From Persicaria tinctoria (Eukaryota > Streptophyta > Magnoliopsida > Caryophyllales > Polygonaceae): DNA of 64,000 nt. Shown one piece after another: positions 45,298 to 56,087 of the stretch. The notes under the pieces were generated by a model, which was given only the letters and a program-made list of their open reading frames with translations, ran no database searches and was not told where the DNA came from. Position 1 is the first letter of the stretch, and each line of letters opens with the position of its first letter. The translations under genes and the position numbers were made by a program. The stretch covers positions 20,463,314 to 20,527,313 of the forward strand of contig JBANSL010000003.1 in the NCBI GenBank assembly GCA_037127255.1, given 5' to 3'.

Positions 45298-45298
45298 A
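44761..45298 (+). other. Leader with tandem duplication and A28 tract in place of gag
   Basis: A ~34-base unit (TTTTTCTTCCTAACGGAACC onward) occurs twice in tandem at about 44760 and 44799. A GC-rich Pro/Ser-coding-like stretch follows, with no recognised domain, then a C/T-rich part and 28 A at 45268-45295. The protease frame starts immediately after. Several frames are open here by composition only. Confidence 0.6.
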
Positions 45299-47173
45299 AA
45301 CATGCACCGATACTCTGGATATCCCACCCCTCGACATGCCGGTCCTCATGCCTCTCTGACATCGCCTGACCCAGGCTATGTTCCGCCAGCTCTGCATCAC
45401 GCCTTCTCCTCTACGCAACAGACATCTTCAGACTCTTCTTGGTACATGGACACTGGTGCCACCTCCCACATGACGAACTCCTCAGGTAACCTCTCATCTA
45501 TTTCTTTTAAGGGCCCTGCCCACTCTATTATCGTCGGAAATGGTGGTCGTCTTGCTACTTCGGGAATTGGCCACGCCACATTACACACCCCAACCCACCC
45601 ACTACACCTCAACACTGTCCTTATTGCCCCAAAGATTGTCAAAAACCTTATCTCTGTCCGTCGGTTCACCACTGACAACAATGTTTCCCTTACGTTTGAT
45701 CCCTATGGTTTCTCTGTGAAGGATCTTACTACGGGGGTTACTCGCATGAGATGTAACAGCACCGGGGAGCTCTACCCTGTCACACCACCTCCTGCGTCCA
45801 GTCAGTTGTGTCCGGTCGCCCTCTCGGCATCATCGTCCAGCCTGTGGCATGCACGCCTGGGCCATCCCAGCGCTGCCGTTCTAGATGTCCTCCGTTCCCA
45901 GAACCTTGTCACCTGTACTAAAGTTCCACGCTCTGGTTTATGCTCTTCCTGCCAACTAGGCAAACATGCCAGACTGCCATTCCAACGATCTTTGACCTCT
46001 ACCCTTGCTCCCTTTGATATCATTCACAGCGACATTTGGACCTCTCCCGTGCCTAGCAAGGAGGGTCACAAATACTACCTCTTGTTTCTGGATGATTACA
46101 CTCATTACTTATGGGTCTTCCCATTGCATTTCAAGTCCCAAGTGTTTCCTATTTTTGCCAGATTCCATACCTACATCAAAACACAATTTCACATGTCCAT
46201 CAAATGTTTCCAATGTGACAATGGTCGTGAATTTGACAACAAAGACTTTCACTCCTTCTTTGCCGCAAATGGGATCTCATATCGCTTGTCTTGCCCCTAT
46301 ACTTCTCAGCAAAATGGAAAGGCAGAAAGAATCATCAGAACCATTACCAACATGATGCGCTCTCTCCTCTTCCACGCATCTATTCCCCTTCCCTATTGGC
46401 CTCACGCCTTATCCACCACATGTTATCTCCTAAACATTCTCCCTTCCACTACCCTACACCATCGCTCGCCAGCTCAGACACTTTATTATGCCGAGCCTAG
46501 GTATGATCACCTTCGCACCTTCGGGTGCTTGTGTTTCCCAAACCAGTCATCCACAACCCCGCACAAGCTTCACCCGCGCTCAACTCCATGTGTCTTTCTT
46601 GGCTATCCGTCTGATCATCGCGGTTACATTTGCCTCGATATCACGACCCACAAGATCATTCTTTCTCGTCATGTCACCTTTGATGAGTCGCGATTTCCCT
46701 TCGCGTCTCCCACACCCCCTGTGTCGTCCCCAGAGTCTGAGTCACCATTCCCTCACTTCATTCTTCCCCAGAGCTCTCCCGGTGCTCCTGCTTCTCCCCC
46801 TCCCCCACCTCCCCCGCCACCATCTATCACCAGACCACACACCCGCAGCGTCTCCGGTGTCTTCAGACCCCGACAGATCATCTCCATGACCACCGACCAT
46901 CACCCCGCTATACACCTCCCATCCCATCCACCAACATCAGCGTCTCCCCTACGCGCGGCGGCCGCAGCATGGCATGCTGCGCCCGCCGCCAGGGACGGGT
47001 TTCTGGCGCCAAGAAACCCACCTTGCAGCGCCCGCCGCCAAGAAACCCGTCCCTGGCGGCGGCCGCCGCAGGCACTGCTGCGCCCGCCGCACCCCATGCG
47101 GCGCCCTCCGCAACTGCCCCCCATGCGGCGCCCGCCGCATCTGCACCCGCCGCCCCCTCCTCCCCTTGCTTAG
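45299..47173 (+). pseudogene. Copia protease and integrase (compact element)
   Basis: The frame has WYMDTGATSHMTNSSGNLSS (DTGA protease), LWHARLGHPSAAVLDVLRSQ, CSSCQLGK, IIHSDIWTSPVPS, CDNGREFDNKDF, SCPYTSQQNGKAER and FGCLCFPNQS, then the GYPSDHRGY block. A Pro/Ala-rich GC-dense tail follows. It overlaps the RT frame by about 200 bases and ends at 47173. The lower phase continues as RT, so a -1 change is needed to make one polyprotein. Confidence 0.85.
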
Positions 47174-48789
47174 CCTCTCCTGCCCCCATCCTTCCCGACT
47201 CCCATTCACCCTCTGCCTCCACCCAGACCTCCCTCTCCCCCGTTCCCACCTCCCACAAAACAGCCCTCCTCGACCCGAATTGGCAGGCGGCTATGCTCGA
47301 CGAATACAGGGCCCTTACGAAGAATGGTACTTGGGTTCTTGTTCCTCGCCCTCCTGAGGCGAACGTAATTCGCTGTATGTGGCTCTTCCGTCACAAGTTC
47401 CGCTCTGATGGGACATTGGAGCGCTACAAGGCCCGTCTGGTGGTGAACGGTAGATCTCAGCAGGCAGGTGTTGATTGTGATGAGACCTTCAGCCCTGTGG
47501 TCAAGCCTGCCACTATCCGAGTGGTCCTGAGTCTGGCTCTATCGCGCAACTGGGGCATCCATCAGCTGGATGTCAAGAACGCCTTTCTGCATGGTCATCT
47601 GAATGAGACGGTTTACATGTTTCAGCCTCCGGGGTTTGCTGATGCTGAGCGTCCAAAGCATGTCTGTCTCCTCAAGCGCTCTCTGTATGGTCTGAAACAG
47701 GCTCCACGAGCATGGTTCCAGCGGTTTGCCTCTCATCTGCTCCGCTTGGGTTTCACTGGTAGCCGATCGGATACGTCTCTGTTTATCTATCGCAGAGGCT
47801 CGGACTTGGCTTTCCTGCTGCTCTATGTCGACGACATCATTCTCACCGCCTCTTCTGATGCTCTTCGAACGTCCATCATCTCGAGGTTGAGTGCGGAATT
47901 CGCCATGTCTGATCTGGGTCCGTTGTCTTACTTCTTGGGAGTTGCTGTTCAGCGGCATGCATCTGGTCTCTTTCTCTCACAGAGTAAGTATGCTGCTGAG
48001 ATTGTTGCTCGGGCTAAGATGGTTAACTGTAATCCCGTCGCCACCCCGGTCGATACATCCAACAAGCTCAGTGCTCATTCTGGTCCTTTGGTTGACGATC
48101 CGACATTGTATAGGAGCCTCGCTGGTGCTCTTCAGTATCTCACTTTCACCAGGCCTGATATCAGTTACGCCGTTCAGCAGATCTGCTTGTTCATGCATGC
48201 CCCTCGGGAACCTCACTTCCAGGCTTTGAAGGGGATCATTCGGTACATCAGCGGCACCCTTGAGCTCGGCACCACCATCACTCCTTCCTCTAAGCTTGAC
48301 CTTGTGGCTTACACTGATGCGGATTGGGGTGGTTGTCCAGACACACGTCGCTCCACGTCTGATTACTGTGTTTTCCTCAATGACACTCTTGTGTCCTGGT
48401 CAGCTAAGCGTCAGTCCGTCGTGTCTCGCTCCAGCGCTGAAGCCGAGTACAGGGGTGTTGCCAACGTTGTCTCCGAGTGCTCTTGGCTCCGCAATCTCCT
48501 GCTTGAGCTACGATGCCCCTTGCAGAAGGCCACTCTGGTCTACACTGATAACGTCTCCGCCGTCTACCTGGCTAGCAACCCAGTCCAGCATCAACGCACG
48601 AAGCACATTGAGCTTGATCTCCACTTCGTCAGGGACAAGGTTGCCATTGGACATGTCCGCGTTCTACATGTCCCGTCCTCCTATCAGTACGCTGATATAT
48701 TCACCAAGGGTTTACCTAGACAGTTGTTCATTGATTTTCGTTCCAGTCTCACTGTACGGACACCTCCCGTTTCGACTGCGGGGGTTTGA
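46969..48789 (+). CDS. Copia reverse transcriptase-RNase H (compact element)
   Basis: This is an uninterrupted 606-residue frame. An Ala/Pro-rich start leads to [74 protein letters not shown], the catalytic YVDD (LLLYVDDIILTA), DADWGGCPDTRRSTSDYCVF and SSAEAEYRGVANVVSE, and the RNase H end up to the 3' LTR. All expected RT and RNase H motifs are present. It is the best-preserved polymerase in the window. The ATG at 46969 is arbitrary; in Copia it would be part of the longer polyprotein. Confidence 0.85.
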   Translation: MACCARRQGRVSGAKKPTLQRPPPRNPSLAAAAAGTAAPAAPHAAPSATAPHAAPAASAPAAPSSPCLASPAPILPDSHSPSASTQTSLSPVPTSHKTALLDPNWQAAMLDEYRALTKNGTWVLVPRPPEANVIRCMWLFRHKFRSDGTLERYKARLVVNGRSQQAGVDCDETFSPVVKPATIRVVLSLALSRNWGIHQLDVKNAFLHGHLNETVYMFQPPGFADAERPKHVCLLKRSLYGLKQAPRAWFQRFASHLLRLGFTGSRSDTSLFIYRRGSDLAFLLLYVDDIILTASSDALRTSIISRLSAEFAMSDLGPLSYFLGVAVQRHASGLFLSQSKYAAEIVARAKMVNCNPVATPVDTSNKLSAHSGPLVDDPTLYRSLAGALQYLTFTRPDISYAVQQICLFMHAPREPHFQALKGIIRYISGTLELGTTITPSSKLDLVAYTDADWGGCPDTRRSTSDYCVFLNDTLVSWSAKRQSVVSRSSAEAEYRGVANVVSECSWLRNLLLELRCPLQKATLVYTDNVSAVYLASNPVQHQRTKHIELDLHFVRDKVAIGHVRVLHVPSSYQYADIFTKGLPRQLFIDFRSSLTVRTPPVSTAGV

Positions 48790-48924
48790 TAGATTACATA
48801 GGTCTCATATTGTATAGTGGGCTAAAAGCCCGTTAAAACCCAATACCTGTGTAACCTATATATATGTTATATCAATGAATGGAAACCCTCGAGGAGGACT
48901 TTACATCAATTCTATATTCCTACA
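48787..48924 (+). repeat. 3' LTR of the compact Copia element
   Basis: A 138-bp copy of 44610-44747. It overlaps the last codon region of RNase H (stop at 48787-48789). Confidence 0.9.
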
Positions 48925-49271
48925 CTTATGAGCATGTTCTAAGTAGCATTATCTTGATGGACACTATTCCGAGTGCCAACAAAGCATTTCATATGGTGCT
49001 CCAGATTGAAAGGCAGAAGGAAGTCACTGGAGGTGCTAGTACAAGTGCTTTAGCTGTCACTCGTGGAAATCAGTACAAACAGAATGAGTCCTCTAAAACA
49101 GAGCAGTCGTCAAGGTATGAACATGCTAAAAGAGATGCTAAGAAAGCTAAGTATGAAAGGAAGTGTAATCATTGTAGAGCCAAGGGACATCTGAAAGAGG
49201 AATGCTTCAAGATAATAGGATATCCGGAATGGGTCTTCTCACCTCAACTGCTAAGAGGTGCGTCTTCTTAG
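48925..49271 (+). pseudogene. Copia gag, second part with zinc knuckle
   Basis: It resumes after the compact Copia insert: YEHVLSSIILMDTIPSANKA, FHMVLQIERQKEV and the knuckle CNHCRAKGHLKEEC (CX2CX4HX4C), then GYPEW. It joins 44609 in phase through the TSD CTTAT. The frame ends at 49269-49271 near a 17-bp direct repeat. Confidence 0.8.
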
Positions 49272-49562
49272 GGTATCCCTTTCCCTTGGGTCAAAAAGCA
49301 TACAAGGTGTATGACTTAGAAAAGAGATGTTTGCTTGTTAATTAGCATACATGTAGCTTTCCATGAGGTGAGGATCTTCTCACCTCAACTGGAGCACCAT
49401 CCATAGCCATAGGTGCTTGAACACTACTGTCATTAGGAGCTGCTGCTCATGTGCCTTATGCATTACAAATTGCTGATGTTTTTACTGGAGCTGCTGCTCA
49501 TCACTTTATGTGTGTCAAGTTTGGCCTCGTTGTTCCCTCCGATTATGGCTTGAAGGTGGGGA
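49259..49562 (+). pseudogene. Integrase and RNase H scraps of the deleted Copia element
   Basis: CVFLGYPFPLGQKAYKVYDL (about 49259-49320) is the integrase C-terminal block. YALQIADVFTGAAAHHFM (about 49456-49510) is an RNase H end. Direct repeats TCTTCTCACCTCAACTG (49234-49250, 49375-49391) and GAGCTGCTGCTCAT (49437-49450, 49488-49501) flank the joins and may mark deletion points. Confidence 0.6.
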
Positions 49563-49746
49563 TGTTAATTAGTATAATTTACTTACTTAGCTTCAGGGTA
49601 GTTTAGTTCTTTCATCTAGTTACTTCTTGTATAAATATTAAATATAAACGGTAGTTGTTTTAATTTAGTTGAGGAAATACAGAAAATGAGAATGATTTCT
49701 CACAAACACTCTCTCTCAATTTCCATCCCAGATCCAGAAGTCTATA
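49563..49746 (+). repeat. 3' LTR of the deleted Copia element
   Basis: It begins TGTTAATTAGTATAATTTAC and ends CCAGAAGTCTATA. It has diverged from the 5' copy by several substitutions and indels, so this element is older than those nested in it. Confidence 0.8.
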
Positions 49747-50803
49747 AATTTGTTATCCTTACAAAAAGAAATTATAATATTTAATCTAACTATATTTGAA
49801 TAAGATTTTTTAAAATCAAATTTATCATATTTAATGCAGTTATATTATATTTGAATACACTTTGTCATGGGAATGTGAGATTTTTTTAGCCTTCTAGCTT
49901 TGCCACTAGAAATGACCTAACAAAGTGGCAATCATATAAACCTAACAAGTTTCTTTTCAAAATTAGATGATAATAAAAAGAGTAACTTAAATCTTAAAAT
50001 ATTGTATGATATTTTAGGTCTTTTTGTCATTTCTGACGTGAGACAATAACATTATCAATAAATATCTACTCTTGATTTCAATTTAGTTTTCTGAAATAAT
50101 ATAATTCCAATTTAAATAAAATGATTTCTCATCCTCATTACTCAGTATGAAATGAGTCTGCTTGATAAAGTATATTTAATTATTTTAAACGGAGAAATTA
50201 GTAACGTACAATGATGAATCGATAAGAGCATTTGATTATTCCTCACACTTCACCCGCCCACCAAAGATGCCACACATTTCACCCGCTTTTGGCCTACCAA
50301 TCAATTGATTCAACTGGATGAAAAATGAAGGCATATGTTATATAAAATAGTTTTCCATTCAAAGACAAGAGATAGGTACAAATACTACAAAGCATACAAA
50401 ATTTAGTGTGTGTTTGGATTGCAATCTAATTTAATTATAGGCCGATTTGTATAACTAGACAAAAATTTTTTTTTTTGCAAACCTAGACTAGTACATTGTT
50501 TTTTGGATAATGGTAGAAATTAGTTCAGTTTTGCACAAAAAAAAAAAGGCAACCGGATGAGGAAGTTCCAGGTGAAGGGGAGGCCGGCACTATAGCTCCA
50601 TCTGTGGCTGAGAGAAATTTGAAGGGGGAGGTATTGTACATGTCAGAGGAATTAGGGTTGTGCCGCCAATAAAAATAGGGAAAAAGAGGGGGGCATTTAT
50701 GAGGGGAAATTTAAATGATTGGAATTAAGGGTGTCAATCAATCCTTATATAAGTTTGATTGATGGGTGTCATTCCTCATTAAATGCTCTGCAATAAGAGA
50801 GGC
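49747..50803. other. AT-rich DNA and left part of a MULE
   Basis: 49747-50250 shows nothing recognisable. From about 50255 the text CACTTCACCCGCCCACC, GGCCTACCAATC and, at 50684-50705, GGGGGCATTTATGAGGGGAA matches units of the MULE region to the right (for example about 55120-55140). This suggests that the MULE extends here and was split by the hAT element at 50812. Confidence 0.4.
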
Positions 50804-50811
50804 AACATAGG

Positions 50812-53800
50812 TAGGGGTGGAAATGGGCGGGTTATGGGTGGATGAAGCCACTCCATCACCCGCCCCGTGGGTAAATAATCTCACCCACTCCACCCATCAC
50901 CCGCAAGCTTCTTCACCCTCACTCGCCCTTGCGCGGGTGATGCGGGTGGAGCGGATACCCAATGGGTGTAGTGATGATTTTTTGAGTAACTTTGAAAGAT
51001 GAATAAAAAATTAGATTTTAATTTATAAATACTACAAATATAAGTTCATGGAATTCAAATACATGTTATACACTCATACATCACAAGAACGTGTTACTTA
51101 AAATTACAAAATAAAACTAAAATAGATGAGAATGGTGTAAAGGCCCGGATTTTCAAATCTTAATTTTTAGAAAAAATAAATTTAAATTAGATATTCTAAG
51201 GAAAACTTGTCCTCAATTTAATAAATAGAACTCGAAACTCTTAAAGCGGATTCCGACCAAATTTTAAAATTATGCAAAATAGATTTTATTTCGCTTTTAT
51301 ATGCCGAGAATTTGAAATGATGTCCGGATTTCATCATTAAATTCGAATTGGATAATTTAAGTTTTATTTGAAACGAGTCGAGATAAGACCAAGAGAGCGG
51401 GTTTCAGGTTTTACCTGTAGGTATTCATAATTTTATTTTGAGACCACTCCCTCTCTTTGTCATCTTCCCCCTCTCCCTTCCGAAATTTGTCTCTCCCAAA
51501 GCTGATGTAATCCATTTTTGGTCAAAGTTCAACCACTGCATGCATCCCCTCTCTTTCATGTTGCAAGAAACCCAAAATTTATTCCTTGAAAATCTTAATA
51601 TCTCCCCACATTTCACTTTCTACACAAAGACCAAACACTATCTCTCCCACTGTTGTTACCGAGGAAACCCAAAAACACCCTACCTTCTTTCTTTTCTTTC
51701 CCCCATGTATGCAGTGAGCTTCACAAACCCAAAAGCCCCCTCCTTGCCCCGCTTGACCAGCCTCAGCGCCCCACCTCCGGGTCTGTTCTCGCAGCCGCCG
51801 CACCACCACCGTCACTACCCTCCACCCCAGCGCCACCACATTCACCGCTTCGTCCTCCAATATTCGAAAATCCAGGAAGCCGAGAGCAGCACCCAGGAGA
51901 TTCTTCGCCACTTCTCCGACGTCCTCAGGCAGCCAGACGAACCCAAGAGCTCCCCGGACACCGCCGGCGCCGACCACCGCCGAGCCTCCTCCCCTGTCTT
52001 CGCGTGACATGCCCGGTAAACCTTCAATCCTTCGATTTCCGATTCAAAACCTTGTAAAGGTTCTCCCTTTTGACCTCCCTCCTTCGACCCAGGGCTGAGA
52101 ATCGCTGTTCCGAGCCTCCGACAAAGTCTGAAGCGCCTCCGACGAACTCTGGCGAGTCGACGCCCCTCGGTGAGCTTCGATCCTCCCTCCTTCTCCCTCG
52201 TATGTCATTTTCGACTCCTTTCGTGTTCATAAGTGGTCGGGGAATAGCGCCAGTGAGCTAGAGAGTGGCTGAGGGTGGGAGCGATGGATTGCCGACGAGA
52301 GTTCCGGTGAGGCCGAGGAGGTCGAGAGAGAGGTCCGGCGAGGAGAGTCGGGGTTGGGAGAGCGAGTGGCGAGAGCTGCGAGAGAGCGAGAGAGGGAGTT
52401 GAGTGAGATCGGAGTCGAGATTGGGACGTCCAGCACGGCGAGAGCAGAGGGAGCGCTCGGGAAGCAGAGGAAGGAGACGCTGATTTGGCTCGTGTGGGGC
52501 CCGCCTCCTTCTTTCCCCTTATTTTTACGGAGTATTTTGTTTAGGGTTGGTATTGGATCCGAGAGGTGAGGAATGGTTGGGCTTTGATTCCTTTTGGGCC
52601 TATTTTTGTTAAACTTCAGAATCTAAAGGGTTTGGGTCCGGTTTCGAGAAGCAAATAAAGGCCGGTTTAATATAAAAATAAAATGGTTGGATCTATTTTG
52701 GTAAAATATAAGTATTAAGGGTATTTAAGAATATACATTATGACTTTGAAATATATGGAGCTTTAAAATAAATTATTGGAGTTGAATTGGAAAAAGAATT
52801 TGGAAAATATTGAAGTCGGGAATTGATTTAATAAATTTAAAAGAGGAATTTTGGAAATACCTTAATCTTGTCGAGCTTATTTTGTTAAAATAAGTAACGA
52901 GTCGATTTTAAAAGGTGATGTTTTATAAGTGATTTTGGGCAAGTAATTTGAGCGTTATTTCTATAAAGATGATTTGACCTAAATTGGGATTTGAAGAATT
53001 ATGTTTTATAAATGGATTTCTGATGATTTGAGAAAGCGTTTGAAATGGCGATTTGATATGACTTGAGGTTTTAAAAGAGTTTTGGGAAATCTTGGGAAAG
53101 TGACTTACCTTGCCTAACTTGGTTAATAAATCTGATGACTTGTGCGTGATATTATATGCTTTAAGTAACATTAGAAGTAGACTTATTTATATTACCTATA
53201 TATGTGTTAGGTGATCATCTGTGACATGTTGGCTTTCTGTATACCTAGTTGTTGCCTATTGCTGTTCTGCACTTCCATGTGAGTTCCTATATGAGCTCGC
53301 TCAGATTCGAAAAGAGAGATCTCCCTGCTTGTAGCCATGTGCATACTAGGTGCTTGCATACATAATAAAGCATGACATGTAGTATCCTGCTAGGATTGCA
53401 CTCATGATTGAGCATTCGTTTACTCATTGCTTTTGTAAACAGAACGGCCGTTATCTTTGAAGTAACTAGAGTCATTGCTAGGGTTATAGGACGACCTAGT
53501 CTCATCGGGTCCCGTCCTGAGTCAATCGAGTCATGAACTTCCTTATATTATGAGATGCCTGCGGGCTTTATTGTGGATACGGGTTGGGCATGCGTGCCGC
53601 CCGATTATGAATAAATGGATTCACGAGCTGGCCAGTCTCCGCCCTATCGGAAGGGGGTGGAGGTAGGAGAGGGATATACCACTTGGTATTCGGTGCTAAG
53701 GCCTTATTATATTTACGCACTTGATCTTAGGGGCATGTTAGTGTGTTAATATTCCGCCTTGCATCTAGAAGCATCTTTATCAGGACTAGCGTGTGTATGT

Positions 53801-54702
53801 GTCTGCTTGTTTGGGACTATATTGCGTAGGGCTTCGATCTGACACCGCCCCGCATACATTTTTTTTAGGTTTGTTTCGCAGCATTATTGTTCCTTGCTTC
53901 TGTGACGTGGGAACTCTCTTGGGCGATTGTAAAGAAATTGTCTAACCTTACATTTCGATAAATACGCGTATTGATTTGGTTTTGACCCGGCTCTGCCGTG
54001 GCACCCTCTTGTATTACACCTTGATTCTGCTATTTACATGATTGATGGTTTTCCACGCTTAGACTTAAGACAGGTACATGGGACTTCCCCGGGGATTCCA
54101 ACGATCCCTTCGAATTTTGGGTATGAAATCCCACTTGAAAACGTTAGAGTAGAATTTCAAACCTTCAACCTGTACTCGGGGCGCAAGATCCTAACGAGGG
54201 GTTTTATCCCTTGAAACGTAACTCGGGAATTATAATCCCGGGCCGTTACAAATGGAATTTGAAGAGTAGATAGTAGCAGAATCACATGTTTTTTCTTTTC
54301 AATAATTGAGCGGATCCACCACGGTATCGATCCTAGCATGCATATGAACAAATAAAATTATATGTTCTCTATTAAACATGTAAAAAAAAATAAGATAGAC
54401 AACTACAATTAGATAAAAATAACTTACATTTTCCATTGGAAAGGGTAAAATAGTAAATCACACACACATATAGATAAACTTTTAGGGTTTTATGCGGGTA
54501 TGCGGGGCGGGTGAATGGGGCGGGTTAATGGGTGGATTATTGGGGCGGGTGATGGGCGAAAAATCTTCACCCATAATCCATCCATCACCTGCTTCACCCA
54601 CACCCGCTCCATCCGTCACCCACTTTTTTGCGGGTTTTCACCCGAAAAATTAATACGGGTGGGGCGGGTGGAGCGGTTACCCGCAGGTAATTTCCAGCCC
54701 TA
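50812..54702. mobile_element. hAT-like element with GGGTG repeats, split by a solo LTR
   Basis: TIRs TAGGGGTGGAAAT (50812) and ATTTCCAGCCCTA (ending 54702) have a perfect 8-bp TSD AACATAGG at 50804-50811 and 54703-54710. Subterminal parts are dense in GGGCGGGT, ACCCGC and CACCCA units. Without the nested solo LTR it is about 0.77 kb. No transposase is present. Confidence 0.85.
51136..54250. mobile_element. Solo LTR of a Tekay/Del-type Ty3 element (3.1 kb)
   Basis: It begins TGTAAAGGCCCGGATTTTC and ends GGGCCGTTACA, with a perfect 5-bp TSD AATGG at 51131-51135 and 54251-54255. 51430-52560 is GC-rich with Ser/Pro-rich open stretches that resemble the transcribed part of such LTRs. No gag or pol domain is present. 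It lies inside the hAT element. Confidence 0.75.
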
Positions 54703-55539
54703 AACATAGGAGACGAGTGGAAAGGTGAGGGCAAAGCATCCCCTTCATTTCTGGGAACTGGACACTTTTTGGCTTACCAATAGAATACATTTGTCTTACC
54801 AATATGCCAAACATGTCCTAACATACATGGAGATTTTGGAGATAATATGGAGGGGATTGACCCTAGCGGTTTTGACAGGCTGTTAGTGCAATTTTGGCGT
54901 CAAAACAAGGTTGTTCATTGGGGGAAAAGGGAGAGCAGTTGTATGACCAATATGATACATTTGTCTTTCCAATAGAATACATTTTTCTTACCAATAGGCT
55001 AAACATGTCCTAACATACCTGGAAAGTTTGGAGAAATTTGGAGGGGATTGACCGTAGCTGTTTTGCCAGGCTGTCGGTGTAATTTTGGCGCCAAAACGGG
55101 GTTCTTCATTGGGGGAAGGGGGGACATTTATGAGGGGAAAATGCAATAGTGAAGTGGAGAAGCGGAAAGGACGGGGTGGGGGGGGGGGGGGGGGAGGGGG
55201 GAGCATTTATGAGGGAGAAGCGGAAAATGCAATAGTGAATGGGGGAGCATTTATGAGGGAGAAGCGGAAAGGACGGGGGAAAAGGGACACGTGCATCAGA
55301 GGAAACGATACAGTTGTCATCCTACCAATAGTGAAGTTCTGGCCTGCCAGTAGTGTTCAACTGTCTTTCTATTCCAGGAAAAGTGCAATAAGTTTGTTGG
55401 TGGTAGTGGCAGCGATGGGTAAGTCATCTTGTACCTTTCCTTTGTAGTTGTTCGATCCTCTTTCCTATATTAGAACTACCCCTAGGCTGATCCTTTATTC
55501 CCATGGCGTACCCCAGGTGATAGGGTATGTATCAATGTC

Positions 55540-55990
55540 GTGTGCGGTGGTTGGTGGGCTCCCGGGAATGGGAGCTTAGTGTTCAAGGGAGAGGCACGTA
55601 CTGCAGCTATGGTGGTGGCACAGAATATTGGCTACGACCAACTGAAGGAGAAGATAGTTTCCAAATTCAACGTGGACATGTTCTTGTACGACATTGAGCT
55701 CACCTACCTCCCTCCTTCGATGGGGCGGGCCACTCCGATTCGGGTCTAGGACGACGATGACCTAGAAGCTTACAAGTTCTACAGCACTGAATCCGGTGCA
55801 CGAGCTTGGCCAATCGCACTGCACGCCACCTTACGGATGAAAACGACAAGCCCTTCCACACCCTCAAGTGAACATGAGTCGGAAAACTCCGAATGGTCTG
55901 ACGACCTGTTGTCTCCCACCCCAGGGGAAATACTCCTAACCAGGCCTCCTAGCACACAGGAAGACTTGGATGATGGTCTTGATGGAGGCG
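55540..55990 (+). pseudogene. MuDR-type transposase N-terminal domain fragment
   Basis: GGWWAPGNGSLVFKGEAR, then MVVAQNIGYDQLKEKIVSKF, is the N-terminal PB1-like region of plant MURA transposases. A stop (TAG) lies at about 55747. Afterwards an acidic, Ser/Glu-rich stretch (SEHESENSEWSDDLLS) is read in the same or a neighbouring phase. The catalytic DDE region, zinc finger and most of the protein are absent. Confidence 0.6.
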
Positions 55991-56087
55991 GAGGGCCACC
56001 GTGTCCTTCAACGTCCCACTGAGGCTTTCGTCTAGCCTCTCGTACACCAGCCTTCCCCAAGGGAACTCTAGAAAACGGTTTGTGTCC

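Larger units (their letters stand above)
44610..48924 (+). mobile_element. Compact Ale/Retrofit-like Copia element lacking gag
   Basis: 138-bp LTRs (44610-44747, 48787-48924) differ at two bases. The TSD CTTAT is perfect (44605-44609, 48925-48929). PBS TGGTATCAGAGCC (44748-44760) and a GCGGGGG tract before the 3' LTR are present. Coding covers protease-integrase (45299-47173) and RT-RNase H (to 48789) in overlapping frames. No gag domain or gag knuckle is found. The leader holds a 28-A run. GC content is clearly higher than in its surroundings. Confidence 0.9.
39629..49746 (+). mobile_element. Internally deleted Copia element split by a solo LTR and a second Copia
   Basis: The 5' LTR is 39629-39816 and the 3' LTR 49563-49746. 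Gag starts at ATG 39924 and is interrupted twice, by a Tekay-type solo LTR (39953-43969) and a compact Copia element (44610-48924). After the gag knuckle only a scrap of integrase and an RNase H end remain, so most of pol was deleted. TSD was not found. A PPT-like GAAGGTGGGGA precedes the 3' LTR. Confidence 0.8.

Noticed and set aside
51438..52569. Ser/Pro-rich frames inside the 3.1 kb solo LTR, considered as a host gene
   Set aside because: The whole segment is enclosed by TG...CA ends with a perfect TSD and has no known domain; such GC-rich stretches are usual in Tekay-type LTRs.
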